From Marichromatium bheemlicum (GTDB lineage: Bacteria; Pseudomonadota; Gammaproteobacteria; Chromatiales; Chromatiaceae): 64,000 nt of DNA. The stretch spans positions 51,368 through 115,367 of the forward strand of contig NZ_JAAXKX010000013.1 of the NCBI RefSeq assembly GCF_012276755.1, written 5' to 3'. Numbering within the stretch: position 1 is the stretch's first letter; the number at the start of each line of letters is the position of its first letter. Below, piece after piece: positions 1 to 10,859 of the stretch. The notes under the pieces are model-generated. The model ran no database searches, was not told the DNA's origin, and was given only the letters and a program-made list of their open reading frames with translations. A program made the translations under genes and the position numbers.

Positions 1-2863
<2,863 letters not shown>

Positions 2864-2867
<4 letters not shown>

Positions 2868-3109
2868 GGTGCGTCTCCCGCCAGGTCCTCGAGGGCCCCG
2901 ATGCTGAGGGCGCGGATGTCGCCCCGGTCCGTGTCCCGCGCGGGTGTGACGCCTTCGACGTCGACGGCCACAAGCAGGGTCCTGCTCGTCTCATCCGAGT
3001 CCATGCCCGCGCGGGCCGAGACGACCGTGGCGGTGCAGTGCGCCGCGAGGCGTGGGGGTGCGACCAAGGGCTCGGGCGAGGGTAAGGCGAGGGTGCCGAT
3101 CGATCGCAT
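2864..3109 (-). CDS. Small hypothetical protein (81 aa), coupled to the histidine kinase
   Basis: I do not recognise this family. Coding status is supported by a strong AGGAGATC ribosome site 5 bases ahead of the ATG, high GC at third codon positions, and a stop that overlaps the TTG start of the histidine kinase. The protein has no obvious signal peptide or membrane segment. It is rich in Ala, Asp and Arg and has one Cys near residue 25. It may be a small regulator or sensor accessory, or it may serve mainly to load ribosomes for the kinase gene. No function is assigned. Confidence 0.5.
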
Positions 3110-3228
3110 GCTGATCTCCTAGTACGCACATTCAGCGCACCCCTGGGGTGCGACCGGTCGGGTCAGGCCCCGTCATCGGCGGCGGCACCTTCGGTGTTAT
3201 CGACAGTGGCGTCGCGCCGCTGGCGGGC

Positions 3229-3639
3229 TCAGGCGAGGAGCTTTCTCAGTATGACCCTGTTGCCGGTGCCATCCGTCTCGTAGTCGACGCTGTCCATCCA
3301 TTGGCGCATGATCCACCAGCCGCGTCCGCTCTCGGCCAGCGGGTCGGGCGCGATCTCCGGGGGCATCTCGGCCATGGTCTTGCCGTGGTCGCCGACCTGG
3401 ATGCTCAGGCCCGCGTCATCGAGCCTCCAGCGGATCTCGACGCTGTGGCCCGATTGGCCCCCATAGGCATGGATGATGGCGTTGTTCACCGCCTCGATGG
3501 TGCAGGTCTGGACCTGATAGGCGGCCATCTCGTCGAGCCCGGCGTCCAGACAGAGTGCGCGGATACAGGTGCCGACGAGAGAGGTCATCTCCAGCCGGCT
3601 GTCGATCTGCACGAGGAGGGTCTTTGCGCTATCGGCCAT
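3229..3639 (-). CDS. RsbW/SpoIIAB-like serine kinase (anti-sigma-factor type, HATPase_c_2)
   Basis: 136 residues, the usual length of the RsbW family. The N-box EAVNNAIIHAY, the ATP-lid residues around VGDHGK and the later GRGWWIMRQ glycine motif mark a GHKL serine/threonine kinase that phosphorylates STAS proteins and sequesters a partner. Its ATG overlaps the end of the STAS gene (3629-4012) by 11 nt, so the two are translated together. With the PP2C protein upstream they form a full partner-switching set. No sigma factor gene is visible nearby, so the target could be the STAS-fused glycosyltransferases of the same locus. That is inference. Confidence 0.88.
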   Translation of the reverse strand: MADSAKTLLVQIDSRLEMTSLVGTCIRALCLDAGLDEMAAYQVQTCTIEAVNNAIIHAYGGQSGHSVEIRWRLDDAGLSIQVGDHGKTMAEMPPEIAPDPLAESGRGWWIMRQWMDSVDYETDGTGNRVILRKLLA

Positions 3640-4012
3640 GATGCGAGTCCGCCCCGGATGTGTCTGTCGCCATCTTGGCGAAGGCCCCGTCCACGTCGGG
3701 GCTGAAGTCCATGACTTGATTCAGTCGCATCATCTCGACTAGCCCCATGAGCGGCGGGCTGAGTCCGCTGATGACGAACGCGGCCGCGCGCGTCCTGAAC
3801 TGGCGCCCGAGCAGGACGAGTTCGCCGATCGCGGAGCTGTCGATGAAGTCGAGCTGGCGCATGTCCATCACTAGAGGGCGGGCGGCGTGCATCCGCTGGC
3901 GGACCTCCTCGAAGGCCTGGGGCGCCGATGCGGCGGTCAGTTGCTTGACCTGCAGCTGGAGCAGGTCGCCGCGGTCGTCTTCTTGCTCGAGCCAATATCT
4001 CACGTCGTTCAC
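3629..4012 (-). CDS. STAS-domain anti-sigma-factor antagonist
   Basis: 127 residues forming one STAS domain of the SpoIIAA/RsbV class. The phosphorylation loop reads FIDSSAIGEL; Ser59 after Asp58 matches the serine modified by RsbW kinases. The start is GTG at 4012, overlapping the stop of the PP2C gene as GTGA, so translation is probably coupled. By family knowledge, the unphosphorylated form binds the kinase, and the PP2C protein regenerates it. It could act as an adaptor between the kinase and the STAS domains of the two glycosyltransferases in this locus. Confidence 0.9.
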   Translation of the reverse strand: MNDVRYWLEQEDDRGDLLQLQVKQLTAASAPQAFEEVRQRMHAARPLVMDMRQLDFIDSSAIGELVLLGRQFRTRAAAFVISGLSPPLMGLVEMMRLNQVMDFSPDVDGAFAKMATDTSGADSHHGR

Positions 4013-5304
4013 CTCGATGATTGGGGCGCATCCAGCTCGGCGGCCAGCATGGAGATGTCGTCAGCGAGTGTCGGGCTCTCTCCATTCGCCGGTCGTCTCC
4101 AGCGCTCGAGTGCCTCCTGGATCTGGTCGATGGCCTCGTCCAGGCTGGCGCCTCGGGCGAGCCGCAGCGTCTCTGCCAGCCGTTCGAGTCCGAATGGCGA
4201 GCGGTCCGGGGCGAAGCACTCGGTGACGCCGTCGGAGTAGAGCAGGAGCCGGTCGCCGGGCTGGAGCTGGAAATCGACGGCCTCGTAATCCGCGTCGGGG
4301 ATGAGCCCGACGGGGAGTCCGCCCCCGCCCAGGGTCTCGACGCGGCCTTCGCGCCGGTAGAGCAGGGGGTAGGGGTGTCCGGCCTGGCACAGCGACCCCT
4401 TGCCGGTGTGGGTGTCGATGACGGCATAGACCATGGTGCAGTAGATCATATTCCGATCATGGACCTGGAAGCCCTGGTTGAGCCGGGTGACGACGGCGAC
4501 CGGGTCGGTGAGGGTTTCCTGGGGCGCGATGGCCTTGGCCGTTGCGAACCCCGAGGAGACGGTCATGGCAGGGTGAGAATCGGTCGGCGGCTGGAGCTGC
4601 GCCTTGCCGCTGGTGCCCGGGTGCGGGGAGAGCAGCTGCGTCAGGTGGACCGAGAACATCGCGGCCGGTACCCCGTGACCGGAGACGTCGATCAGATAGA
4701 GGGCGAGATGATGTTCGTCGAGCCTGAAGAAATTGAAGATGTCCCCGGCCAGTTGCTCGGCCGGCGCCATGGCCCAGGCCAGGCGCAGCGGCAGGCCGGT
4801 CTCGCTGGAGGCGGGCAGCAGGCTGCGCTGCACGGCGGCCGCGGCATCCAGGTCGCGCTGGACGTGGGCCTGGCTGGCCTGCAGCGCCTCGTTGACCCGA
4901 CTGAGCTCTGCGTTCTTGGTCTTGAGCGCCTGCTCCAGTTGCAGCACGCGCTCGCCCGCCTTGATGCGGACCTGCAGCTCCTTGGCATTGACCGGCTTGT
5001 TGATGAAGTCGTCCGCCCCGGCGTCGAAGGCGGTATAGATGTCCTCGGTCTGATCCTTGCCCGTGAGCAGGATGAGATAGACATAGTGCGAAAAGCCGGC
5101 CGCCCTGAGCCGGTGACAGAGTTCTAGCCCGCTCAGACGCGGCATCACCCAGTCGCAGATCGCCATGCCGATGGGCTCGTGCTGGAGCCGTGTCCAGGCC
5201 TCCTCTCCGTCGGCGGCCTCGAGGACCTCGTGTCCCCATTTCTGCAGCATGACGCTCAGCGTGCGTCGCATCCAGGCCTCGTCGTCGACGACCAGTATCT
5301 TCAT
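4009..5304 (-). CDS. Response regulator with SpoIIE-type PP2C phosphatase output
   Basis: 431 residues. A complete receiver occupies residues 1-120 (acidic DDE near the start, phosphoacceptor in CDWVMP, LLTGKD, conserved Lys in FINKPVN). A short helical linker follows (about 125-170), then a PP2C_SIG/SpoIIE domain (about 190-425) with the metal-binding LIDVSGHG motif. The start at 5304 is chosen because MKILVVDDE begins the receiver and GAGGA lies 9 nt upstream; longer forms only add sequence overlapping the Nudix gene. It should dephosphorylate STAS proteins when its receiver is phosphorylated, linking a histidine kinase to the partner switch. RsbU- and HsbR-like proteins have comparable architecture. 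Confidence 0.93.
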   Translation of the reverse strand: MKILVVDDEAWMRRTLSVMLQKWGHEVLEAADGEEAWTRLQHEPIGMAICDWVMPRLSGLELCHRLRAAGFSHYVYLILLTGKDQTEDIYTAFDAGADDFINKPVNAKELQVRIKAGERVLQLEQALKTKNAELSRVNEALQASQAHVQRDLDAAAAVQRSLLPASSETGLPLRLAWAMAPAEQLAGDIFNFFRLDEHHLALYLIDVSGHGVPAAMFSVHLTQLLSPHPGTSGKAQLQPPTDSHPAMTVSSGFATAKAIAPQETLTDPVAVVTRLNQGFQVHDRNMIYCTMVYAVIDTHTGKGSLCQAGHPYPLLYRREGRVETLGGGGLPVGLIPDADYEAVDFQLQPGDRLLLYSDGVTECFAPDRSPFGLERLAETLRLARGASLDEAIDQIQEALERWRRPANGESPTLADDISMLAAELDAPQSSR

Positions 5305-5308
5305 CGGC

Positions 5309-5818
5309 TCAGTCCTCGCGGTCCTGGCTTTGGGTTGCCCGCACATAGGCCGCGACCGGGGCGTGCAGCGGTAGCTGGAGGGCCTCCTCGGGGGTGCGAA
5401 ACCCGGCCCAGATCACCTCGCGTCCGTCCAGGCGGAGGGGCGGCGGGCTGTCCAGGCGCAGATCGAAGACCCGGATATGGTCCCGCTTGTACTCGGTCAG
5501 GCTCAGCGTTTGGAACGACTCGCGCAGGTCGTCGATCGGGACAGCGATGCCGACCTCTTCGCACAGCTCGCGTCTCGCCGCCTCGACGGCGCGCTCGCCG
5601 CGCTTGATGCCCCCCGCCGGCAGCGTATGGAGCCCCTTGTAGCTGTTGCGGATCAGCAGCAGCCGCCCGTCGAGCCAGACGGCGACATAGGCCCCCTCGG
5701 TGCGGGGCCTGCGCACGAAGTCGACCCCCAGCATGAGCCGGTAGCCGACCCAGTACAGTGCTCGGATCGCGAGGTCCAGCGGCCTGGCGGCGGCGTGGAT
5801 GTCGTCCGGGCGGTTCAT
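5309..5818 (-). CDS. Nudix hydrolase
   Basis: 169 residues. The Nudix box is complete: GGIKRGE, then RELCEEVGI with the metal-binding Glu residues. The family hydrolyses nucleoside diphosphates linked to another group; the substrate cannot be told from the sequence. The N-terminal 35 residues are partly hydrophobic (LDLAIRALYWVGYRLMLG), which could allow membrane association. It overlaps the upstream STAS-glycosyltransferase by 4 nt (ATGA) and ends 4 nt before the PP2C start, so it is in the middle of the operon. A role in removing or sensing nucleotide sugars is possible but unproven. Confidence 0.88.
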   Translation of the reverse strand: MNRPDDIHAAARPLDLAIRALYWVGYRLMLGVDFVRRPRTEGAYVAVWLDGRLLLIRNSYKGLHTLPAGGIKRGERAVEAARRELCEEVGIAVPIDDLRESFQTLSLTEYKRDHIRVFDLRLDSPPPLRLDGREVIWAGFRTPEEALQLPLHAPVAAYVRATQSQDRED

Positions 5819-7434
5819 CGCATCGCATCCGTCTCGGGTTGGGCGAGCAGCGCGAGCGCCTCCTGGCGGGTCCGGGCGTGCAGGAACAGGGTCGTGAGCC
5901 GGGTGATCTCCATCAGCTGGCGCACGGGCGGTTGCATCCCGCAGAGGGCCAGGCGTCTGCCCTGGCTGGCGAAACGGCGCTGCAGCTTGAACAGCAGCCC
6001 GAGCCCGGTGCTGTCGATGAACTGCAGGTCGCTCAGGTCGAGTAGCAGGTCCGCCCCGTCCAGCTCGGCGCCGAGGGCGTCGAGGTCGAGCCGGGCGGCG
6101 CGATCGGCGTCCAGCCGGCCGCTCAGGCGGGCGACGCCGATCCCGTCGATCGGGCGCTCCGGTTCGAGCAGCACGGCGCCCTGCGAGCGGGCGGCGCCTT
6201 GGGGGGCGGGCGGCGGCTGGTCATGGCGCTCGGTGAAGAGGTCCCAGGTGCGCGTCATCTTGAGCAGGCTCGCGACCGGCGTGTGCTCTAGCCCCTCGGC
6301 GCGCACGCGACGCCGGGTGTTCTGCCGCGTTTTCCAGATCCGCGCCAGGTATCCGAGTGCGGTCGAGTCGAGGAAGCGGGTGGCGCTGAAATCGACGACC
6401 AGGGCATCGGTCTCGTCCTGATCGGGCGCCGATTGCTGCGATCGGACCCAGTCGGCGTCCACGATCTCGGGGAGCACCAGACGCCGCGCCCCGTCCTCCG
6501 GTGGGTTGGTGTTCGTACCCGGCGGGGCGGTCTGGTCGATGACGCTTGGTCGATGCTGGAGACGGCGGCGGAAGCGCCAGTGCTGGAAGCGGTCGTGCAA
6601 CACCAGCGGGAGACTCATGACCGCCAGCTTGGCGAGCCCGACGGCATAGCGCTTCCACAGTCGTTTCGGGTCCTGGGCGATGCGGTAGATCCACTCAAGG
6701 CCGGTGCGCTGCATCCAGACCGGCGCCCGTGAGACCCGCCCGACGATGAACTCGAAGGTCCCGCCGATGCCGATGCCGACCCCGACCTTGAGCCGATGAC
6801 GGTTACGATGGAACCAGATCTCCTGCTTGGGGTTGCCGAAGGCGATGAGCAGCACGTCGGGCTCGGCCGCGTTGATGCGGGCCACCGTGTCCGCATCCTG
6901 CTCCTCGGACGCCAGCATGGCCTCGCCCTCGGTGTGGACGAAGGGCGCGTGGACGCCGGCGATCCGCAGGCCCGGATTCAGCTCGACCAGCCGGTCGGCC
7001 GCCTGCTGACCGATGTCCCCGCGACCACCGAGCAGGTACAGCCGATGGCCGCTTTGCGCCATGGCGTTCGCCAGCGCCGGGGCCAAGTCGGCCCCGGTCA
7101 CCCGTCGCTCGAGCGGCGTGCCGAGCAGCCTGGCGAGCCAGACCACCGGCATGCCGTCGGCGGTGACCAGGTCGGCGCGGCGCAGGATCTCCAACAGCTC
7201 CGGATGTCGTGGGGGCGACCAGGGCGTCCAGCCGAGCGCATTGGTCAGGAAGTCGACGTTCACCGTCACGATCTGGCGCGGACGACCATCGGTGCGGTAG
7301 GCGTCGGCCAGCTCCAGCGTCCGCCGCACGGCCTGATCGGGGGTCAGGTCGTCGATGGGGATGCCGAGCACCAGGGTCACGCGGCTGGATGGGGTCTGGG
7401 GCATGGCCGGGTCCTCGTGCCGGGGGGCGCTCAT
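5815..7434 (-). CDS. WecG/TagA/CpsF glycosyltransferase fused to two STAS domains
   Basis: 539 residues. Residues about 18-270 are a GT26 family glycosyltransferase (TVNVDFL, ADGMPVVW, GADL, LLGG, and IAFGNPKQE near 197-205), which adds a sugar to a lipid-linked acceptor at the membrane. A linker (about 275-320) leads to a divergent STAS domain (about 320-405, FLDSTALG, Ser357) and a second STAS domain (about 425-535, FIDSTGLG, Ser475). Both keep the phosphorylatable Ser after Asp. GT26 proteins usually end near residue 250. The ATG overlaps the sulfotransferase stop (ATGA), and the end overlaps the Nudix start. The fusion suggests activity or localisation set by the RsbW-like kinase and PP2C protein just downstream. 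Confidence 0.9.
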   Translation of the reverse strand: MSAPRHEDPAMPQTPSSRVTLVLGIPIDDLTPDQAVRRTLELADAYRTDGRPRQIVTVNVDFLTNALGWTPWSPPRHPELLEILRRADLVTADGMPVVWLARLLGTPLERRVTGADLAPALANAMAQSGHRLYLLGGRGDIGQQAADRLVELNPGLRIAGVHAPFVHTEGEAMLASEEQDADTVARINAAEPDVLLIAFGNPKQEIWFHRNRHRLKVGVGIGIGGTFEFIVGRVSRAPVWMQRTGLEWIYRIAQDPKRLWKRYAVGLAKLAVMSLPLVLHDRFQHWRFRRRLQHRPSVIDQTAPPGTNTNPPEDGARRLVLPEIVDADWVRSQQSAPDQDETDALVVDFSATRFLDSTALGYLARIWKTRQNTRRRVRAEGLEHTPVASLLKMTRTWDLFTERHDQPPPAPQGAARSQGAVLLEPERPIDGIGVARLSGRLDADRAARLDLDALGAELDGADLLLDLSDLQFIDSTGLGLLFKLQRRFASQGRRLALCGMQPPVRQLMEITRLTTLFLHARTRQEALALLAQPETDAMR

Positions 7435-8378
7435 CGTGCGAAATCCCTCCAGGGCGCGGGCTTGCCGACGAGCGTCTCGATGCGGCGTACGTCCTCGGCG
7501 AAGTGCTCGGCCAGACGGCGGCGCGTCTGCGGCGTGGGGCCGGTCGCCGCGGCGGGTTTGTCGGGACGCACGTTGAGCTGGTCGTACCAGTAGTCGATGA
7601 TCCCCCGGGTGCGCGGCGGTACCCGGTCCCACACCGCCCGGAACAGGGCGTTGCGCTTGAGCCATTCGCGCCATTCGGCGGGGATCAGCAGTCGCCCGCC
7701 GCCCTTGTGATAGACCTTCCCGAGGTTCGGCGGCTGGAAGTCGGCGGGCAGGCCGAGGAAGGTCAGGACGGCGTCCACGGCCTCCTGTGGCGCCTGTTGC
7801 ATGTCTTCCATGTAGAGCACCAGGAGCTGGTCCTTGGGGAAGTGCTGCAGGAAGCGATCGAGCGCGCGCGCGTATTCGCTCCACACGAAATAATAGCGGG
7901 TGACCTCCTCGTTGGCCTGGCTGTAGCCCTCGGCATAGTCCGGCGGGATGGCCTCGCGGTCGCGCGCCAGGGCGTCGGGTTGCAGCAGCGCCTCGGTGGC
8001 CTGTGCGAAGTCGCGCGACTCCATGCCGCGGCGCAGCGACATGGTGAAGTGCGAAAAGGCGCGATCGATGGGGTTGCGCAGGATGGCGATGAGGCGGATG
8101 TCCGGGTTCGCCTCAGCGATGCGCCCGGGGACGCGCGGATCGGTCATGTACTGCGGGCTGGCCGTGCCCCAGAGCCGGTCGCTGTCGGCCTCCTGGAAAT
8201 ACTGTGCCACGAGCGCGGGCCAACCGGCCGCGTAGAGGTCGTCGCGGCTGAAGAAGGGCAGCTCCTTGTCCGGGGGCAGATAGAGACGCGGATGTCTCTC
8301 CAGATAGCGGAAGAGCGAGGTGGTGCCCGATTTCTGGGCGCCGATGATGCAGAAATCGAGCGGCTTGGGTGTCGTCAT
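7431..8378 (-). CDS. Sulfotransferase (PAPS-dependent, Sulfotransfer_1 type)
   Basis: 315 residues. The N-terminal FCIIGAQKSGTTSLF is the 5'-phosphosulfate loop that binds PAPS, and AILRNPIDRAFSHF is the 3'-phosphate-binding motif. The family transfers sulfate to hydroxyl groups of carbohydrates and lipids. ATG at 8378 is used; a GTG two codons upstream (8384) that overlaps the flippase stop is an alternative. It lies between a flippase and a glycosyltransferase, so the likely substrate is the locus polysaccharide or its lipid-linked precursor. Whether the sugar is sulfated before or after export cannot be told. Confidence 0.88.
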   Translation of the reverse strand: MTTPKPLDFCIIGAQKSGTTSLFRYLERHPRLYLPPDKELPFFSRDDLYAAGWPALVAQYFQEADSDRLWGTASPQYMTDPRVPGRIAEANPDIRLIAILRNPIDRAFSHFTMSLRRGMESRDFAQATEALLQPDALARDREAIPPDYAEGYSQANEEVTRYYFVWSEYARALDRFLQHFPKDQLLVLYMEDMQQAPQEAVDAVLTFLGLPADFQPPNLGKVYHKGGGRLLIPAEWREWLKRNALFRAVWDRVPPRTRGIIDYWYDQLNVRPDKPAAATGPTPQTRRRLAEHFAEDVRRIETLVGKPAPWRDFAR

Positions 8379-8380
8379 CG

Positions 8381-9673
8381 TCACGGTCCCTGATCTGAGT
8401 CGGCTGCAGCGAGCTGGCGCAGCGAGCGGAGTGAAAAGCCGAACGAGAGCAGATTCTTGAGCATGAGGCCGGCGCTGTAGGCCAGGGTCACCCCCAGCAC
8501 GCCGGCGATGGTGCCGCCGAGGATCATGCCGACGGACATGGCCACTCCGGTCCCGAGCAGGATGCGAAGCTCCGTGCGCTCCCGGTGCATCATGTTCAGC
8601 AGATAGCCCACCAGCCCGGTCGCCGCGTTGACCAGCTGACCGGCGGTCATGATCCAGAGCAGCGGCCTGGCGTCGCGGAACTCCGGCCCGAAGATGCCGA
8701 GGAGGGGCTCGGCGAGCAGGGTGAAGGCGATCAGGGGCGGCAGGAACAGCAGCAGCGAGAACTGCTGGCTGCGTTTCAGCAGCAGGCGCAGCCGGGCCGG
8801 ATCCTTCAGCTCGTAGGCCGCGGCGAACTGCGGGCCGAGGATGGCCGCCAGCGTGACCAGGATGATGGTGGTCAGGTTGATGAGCCGGAAGGCGACGCCG
8901 AACTGTCCCAGCTCCTCGACGCTGGCGAAATGCGGCAGCACCAGGATGGGCAGGTTGACATAGGCGACATTGAGTAGCGTGCCCCCCCACAGTGGCCAGA
9001 GCGCCGGGCTGATGACCGGCGGCGCGCTCCCGCCCTCGCCGCCGAGCCGGCGGCTGACCCCTCGCCACAGTGCGGCGGCCATCAGAAAGGCGCAGCCGAC
9101 GGATGCCGCGTGCAACCACAGCAGGCTCTGGTCTTGCAGCCGGTCGAGAAGGACCAGCGCGGGCAAGGCCGCCAGCAGCACCAGCGGGATGGTCGCCGCC
9201 TCGGCGAAGAGACCGCGCTGCGTCGCCCCGGCCGCCTTGAGCGTTTCGGCGAGGATGCGCAGACCGACGAAGGCCAGCGCCCCCACGGCGGCGATGCGCA
9301 GGGCCGGGGCCAGGTCCACGTCCCCGGCGACGAACTCGGCCATGGGTCGCGCCCCGAACCAGGGGACCAACATCGCCGCCGCGCCGCCGAGCATGACGAG
9401 TGCGAGGGCGCGGCGTACGAAGGCATCGGCCGAGGTCCCCTGTCCGCGTGCCCCGAGTGCTGCGACCGTGCGCATGGCGTAGACGGGCATGCCGATGCTG
9501 ATGAGCTCGGCGAAGAGCACCAGCCAGGTGACGTAGAGGGTGTAGAGCCCCATGCCCTCGGCGCCCAGCAGACGGGCGATGACCACGCTCATGGCGATCT
9601 GCAGGCCCAGTCCGACGCCGCGCACCGTCAGGGCCGAGAGTGTCTTGCGCAGGACACGGGGCGGGATTCTCAT
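8381..9673 (-). CDS. Polysaccharide flippase (Wzx/MATE-type, MOP superfamily)
   Basis: 430 residues, almost all hydrophobic helices, with about 12-14 predicted membrane segments. The N-terminal pattern (LRKTLSALTVRGVGLGLQIAMSVVIARLLGAEGMG) is typical of Wzx and related oligosaccharide flippases; the quoted stretch spans residues 8-42. The start MRIPPRVL at 9673 has AGGGA about 10 nt upstream; a longer GTG form from 9751 adds an unlikely tail. It would move lipid-linked repeat units across the inner membrane for polymerisation by the Wzy-like protein at 15988-17259. The gap of 213 nt from the Wzz gene upstream could contain an internal promoter. Confidence 0.88.
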   Translation of the reverse strand: MRIPPRVLRKTLSALTVRGVGLGLQIAMSVVIARLLGAEGMGLYTLYVTWLVLFAELISIGMPVYAMRTVAALGARGQGTSADAFVRRALALVMLGGAAAMLVPWFGARPMAEFVAGDVDLAPALRIAAVGALAFVGLRILAETLKAAGATQRGLFAEAATIPLVLLAALPALVLLDRLQDQSLLWLHAASVGCAFLMAAALWRGVSRRLGGEGGSAPPVISPALWPLWGGTLLNVAYVNLPILVLPHFASVEELGQFGVAFRLINLTTIILVTLAAILGPQFAAAYELKDPARLRLLLKRSQQFSLLLFLPPLIAFTLLAEPLLGIFGPEFRDARPLLWIMTAGQLVNAATGLVGYLLNMMHRERTELRILLGTGVAMSVGMILGGTIAGVLGVTLAYSAGLMLKNLLSFGFSLRSLRQLAAADSDQGP

Positions 9674-9886
9674 GAGCGCGATTCCCTGGCGAATGGTTGT
9701 GGGGACCCGCCACCCCTTGCAGGACGAGGCATTCCAGACCGTTGCAACCATGGGTGTACGCGCAAGGTATGGTCTGACGGCAGCCTTTTGAAGGCGCTGG
9801 GGTCAGGACATTGGACGAACGCGGCGTGAAGGGCGCGGGGCTCGGCAGGGGGCAGTCGCGGGTGCGCCGAGAGGCGGAGGTCCTGG

Positions 9887-10852
9887 TCAACTATCTGTGG
9901 ATTTGGCCCGGTACGCCGCCATCGCCTTGCGAATCTTGCGTACCAGCACGCTGCCGATCGCGACGGCGATCCCCAGGCCGAACCCGCCGAACAGGCCGAG
10001 CAAGGCTAGGCGCTTGACCGATGGGCTGAATTTGTGCTTTGGCGGCACCGCGGCGTCCAGCACCTGCAGCACATAGTTTTCGCGCGCGCGGGCGAGCACC
10101 TCGAGGGCGGTCTCCGCCTCGATCATGCGGTAGAGGGATTTCTCGACCTCGACGACCCGGGTGTCCTTCAGCTGCTCCAGCAGAAAGGCCCGCTTGCGCC
10201 GGCTCTCGGCGATGGCCTGTTCGCGCATGTAATCGTTGAAGGCCTGCACATAGTCGTTCGCCCACTCGGCGGCGATCCTAGGGTCGTGCCAGCGGATGTA
10301 GAGGCGCAGGAGGTCGTTCTCGGGGTTGTGGGCGAGGCTGCGGACCTGCTCGCTGAAGATCTTGAAGGCCAGGTCGATATCGGGCGTGAAGCCCTCGATC
10401 CATTGCTGCTGCTCGCGGTCCCAGTGCTCGGCGAACAGGTGGGGCAGGAGGTCGTGGCGGTGGATGAAGTCGATGCCGAAGGCGCGACTGCGCATCTTCG
10501 CCATCACGATGTGGCGGTAGTTCTCGTTGGCGGTGCGCAGCACGAAGCTGTGCTCCATCAGGGTCAGTGCCTCCGGCGCGCGTCTGTTGTCCGGCGAGAT
10601 GCCGCCGGGGTCGTCTGGCTGGCGCAGGGCGAGCTGGACCGATGCCTCGTAGCGGTCCGGCATGGTCTTGGCCATGCCGTAGGCGGCGATGGCGCAGAGG
10701 ATGGCGAAGAGCATGATCCAGTGCTTGTTGCGAAAGATCGCGACCAGATACTCGATCAGGTCGATCTCGTCCTCGAGTCCGAACGGCAGCGGTTGGGACG
10801 CCTCCGGCGTGGGCTGGCCGTCCGGTTTCTTGGGCGCGTCCGGCGCGTCCAT
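9887..10852 (-). CDS. Wzz-like polysaccharide chain-length determinant (no kinase domain)
   Basis: 321 residues. A short cytoplasmic N-terminus with an acidic EDEIDLIEYL motif leads to TM1 (about 43-62), a large periplasmic region (helical near 200-260) and TM2 (about 283-307, rich in Gly). This is the Wzz/PCP architecture that sets chain length and couples the inner membrane to the exporter. No Walker A or tyrosine-kinase domain follows TM2, and no separate BY-kinase gene was found in the locus. It starts 7 nt after the SLBB exporter stop, so they are co-transcribed. Confidence 0.88.
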   Translation of the reverse strand: MDAPDAPKKPDGQPTPEASQPLPFGLEDEIDLIEYLVAIFRNKHWIMLFAILCAIAAYGMAKTMPDRYEASVQLALRQPDDPGGISPDNRRAPEALTLMEHSFVLRTANENYRHIVMAKMRSRAFGIDFIHRHDLLPHLFAEHWDREQQQWIEGFTPDIDLAFKIFSEQVRSLAHNPENDLLRLYIRWHDPRIAAEWANDYVQAFNDYMREQAIAESRRKRAFLLEQLKDTRVVEVEKSLYRMIEAETALEVLARARENYVLQVLDAAVPPKHKFSPSVKRLALLGLFGGFGLGIAVAIGSVLVRKIRKAMAAYRAKSTDS

Positions 10853-10859
10853 GGCTGGG

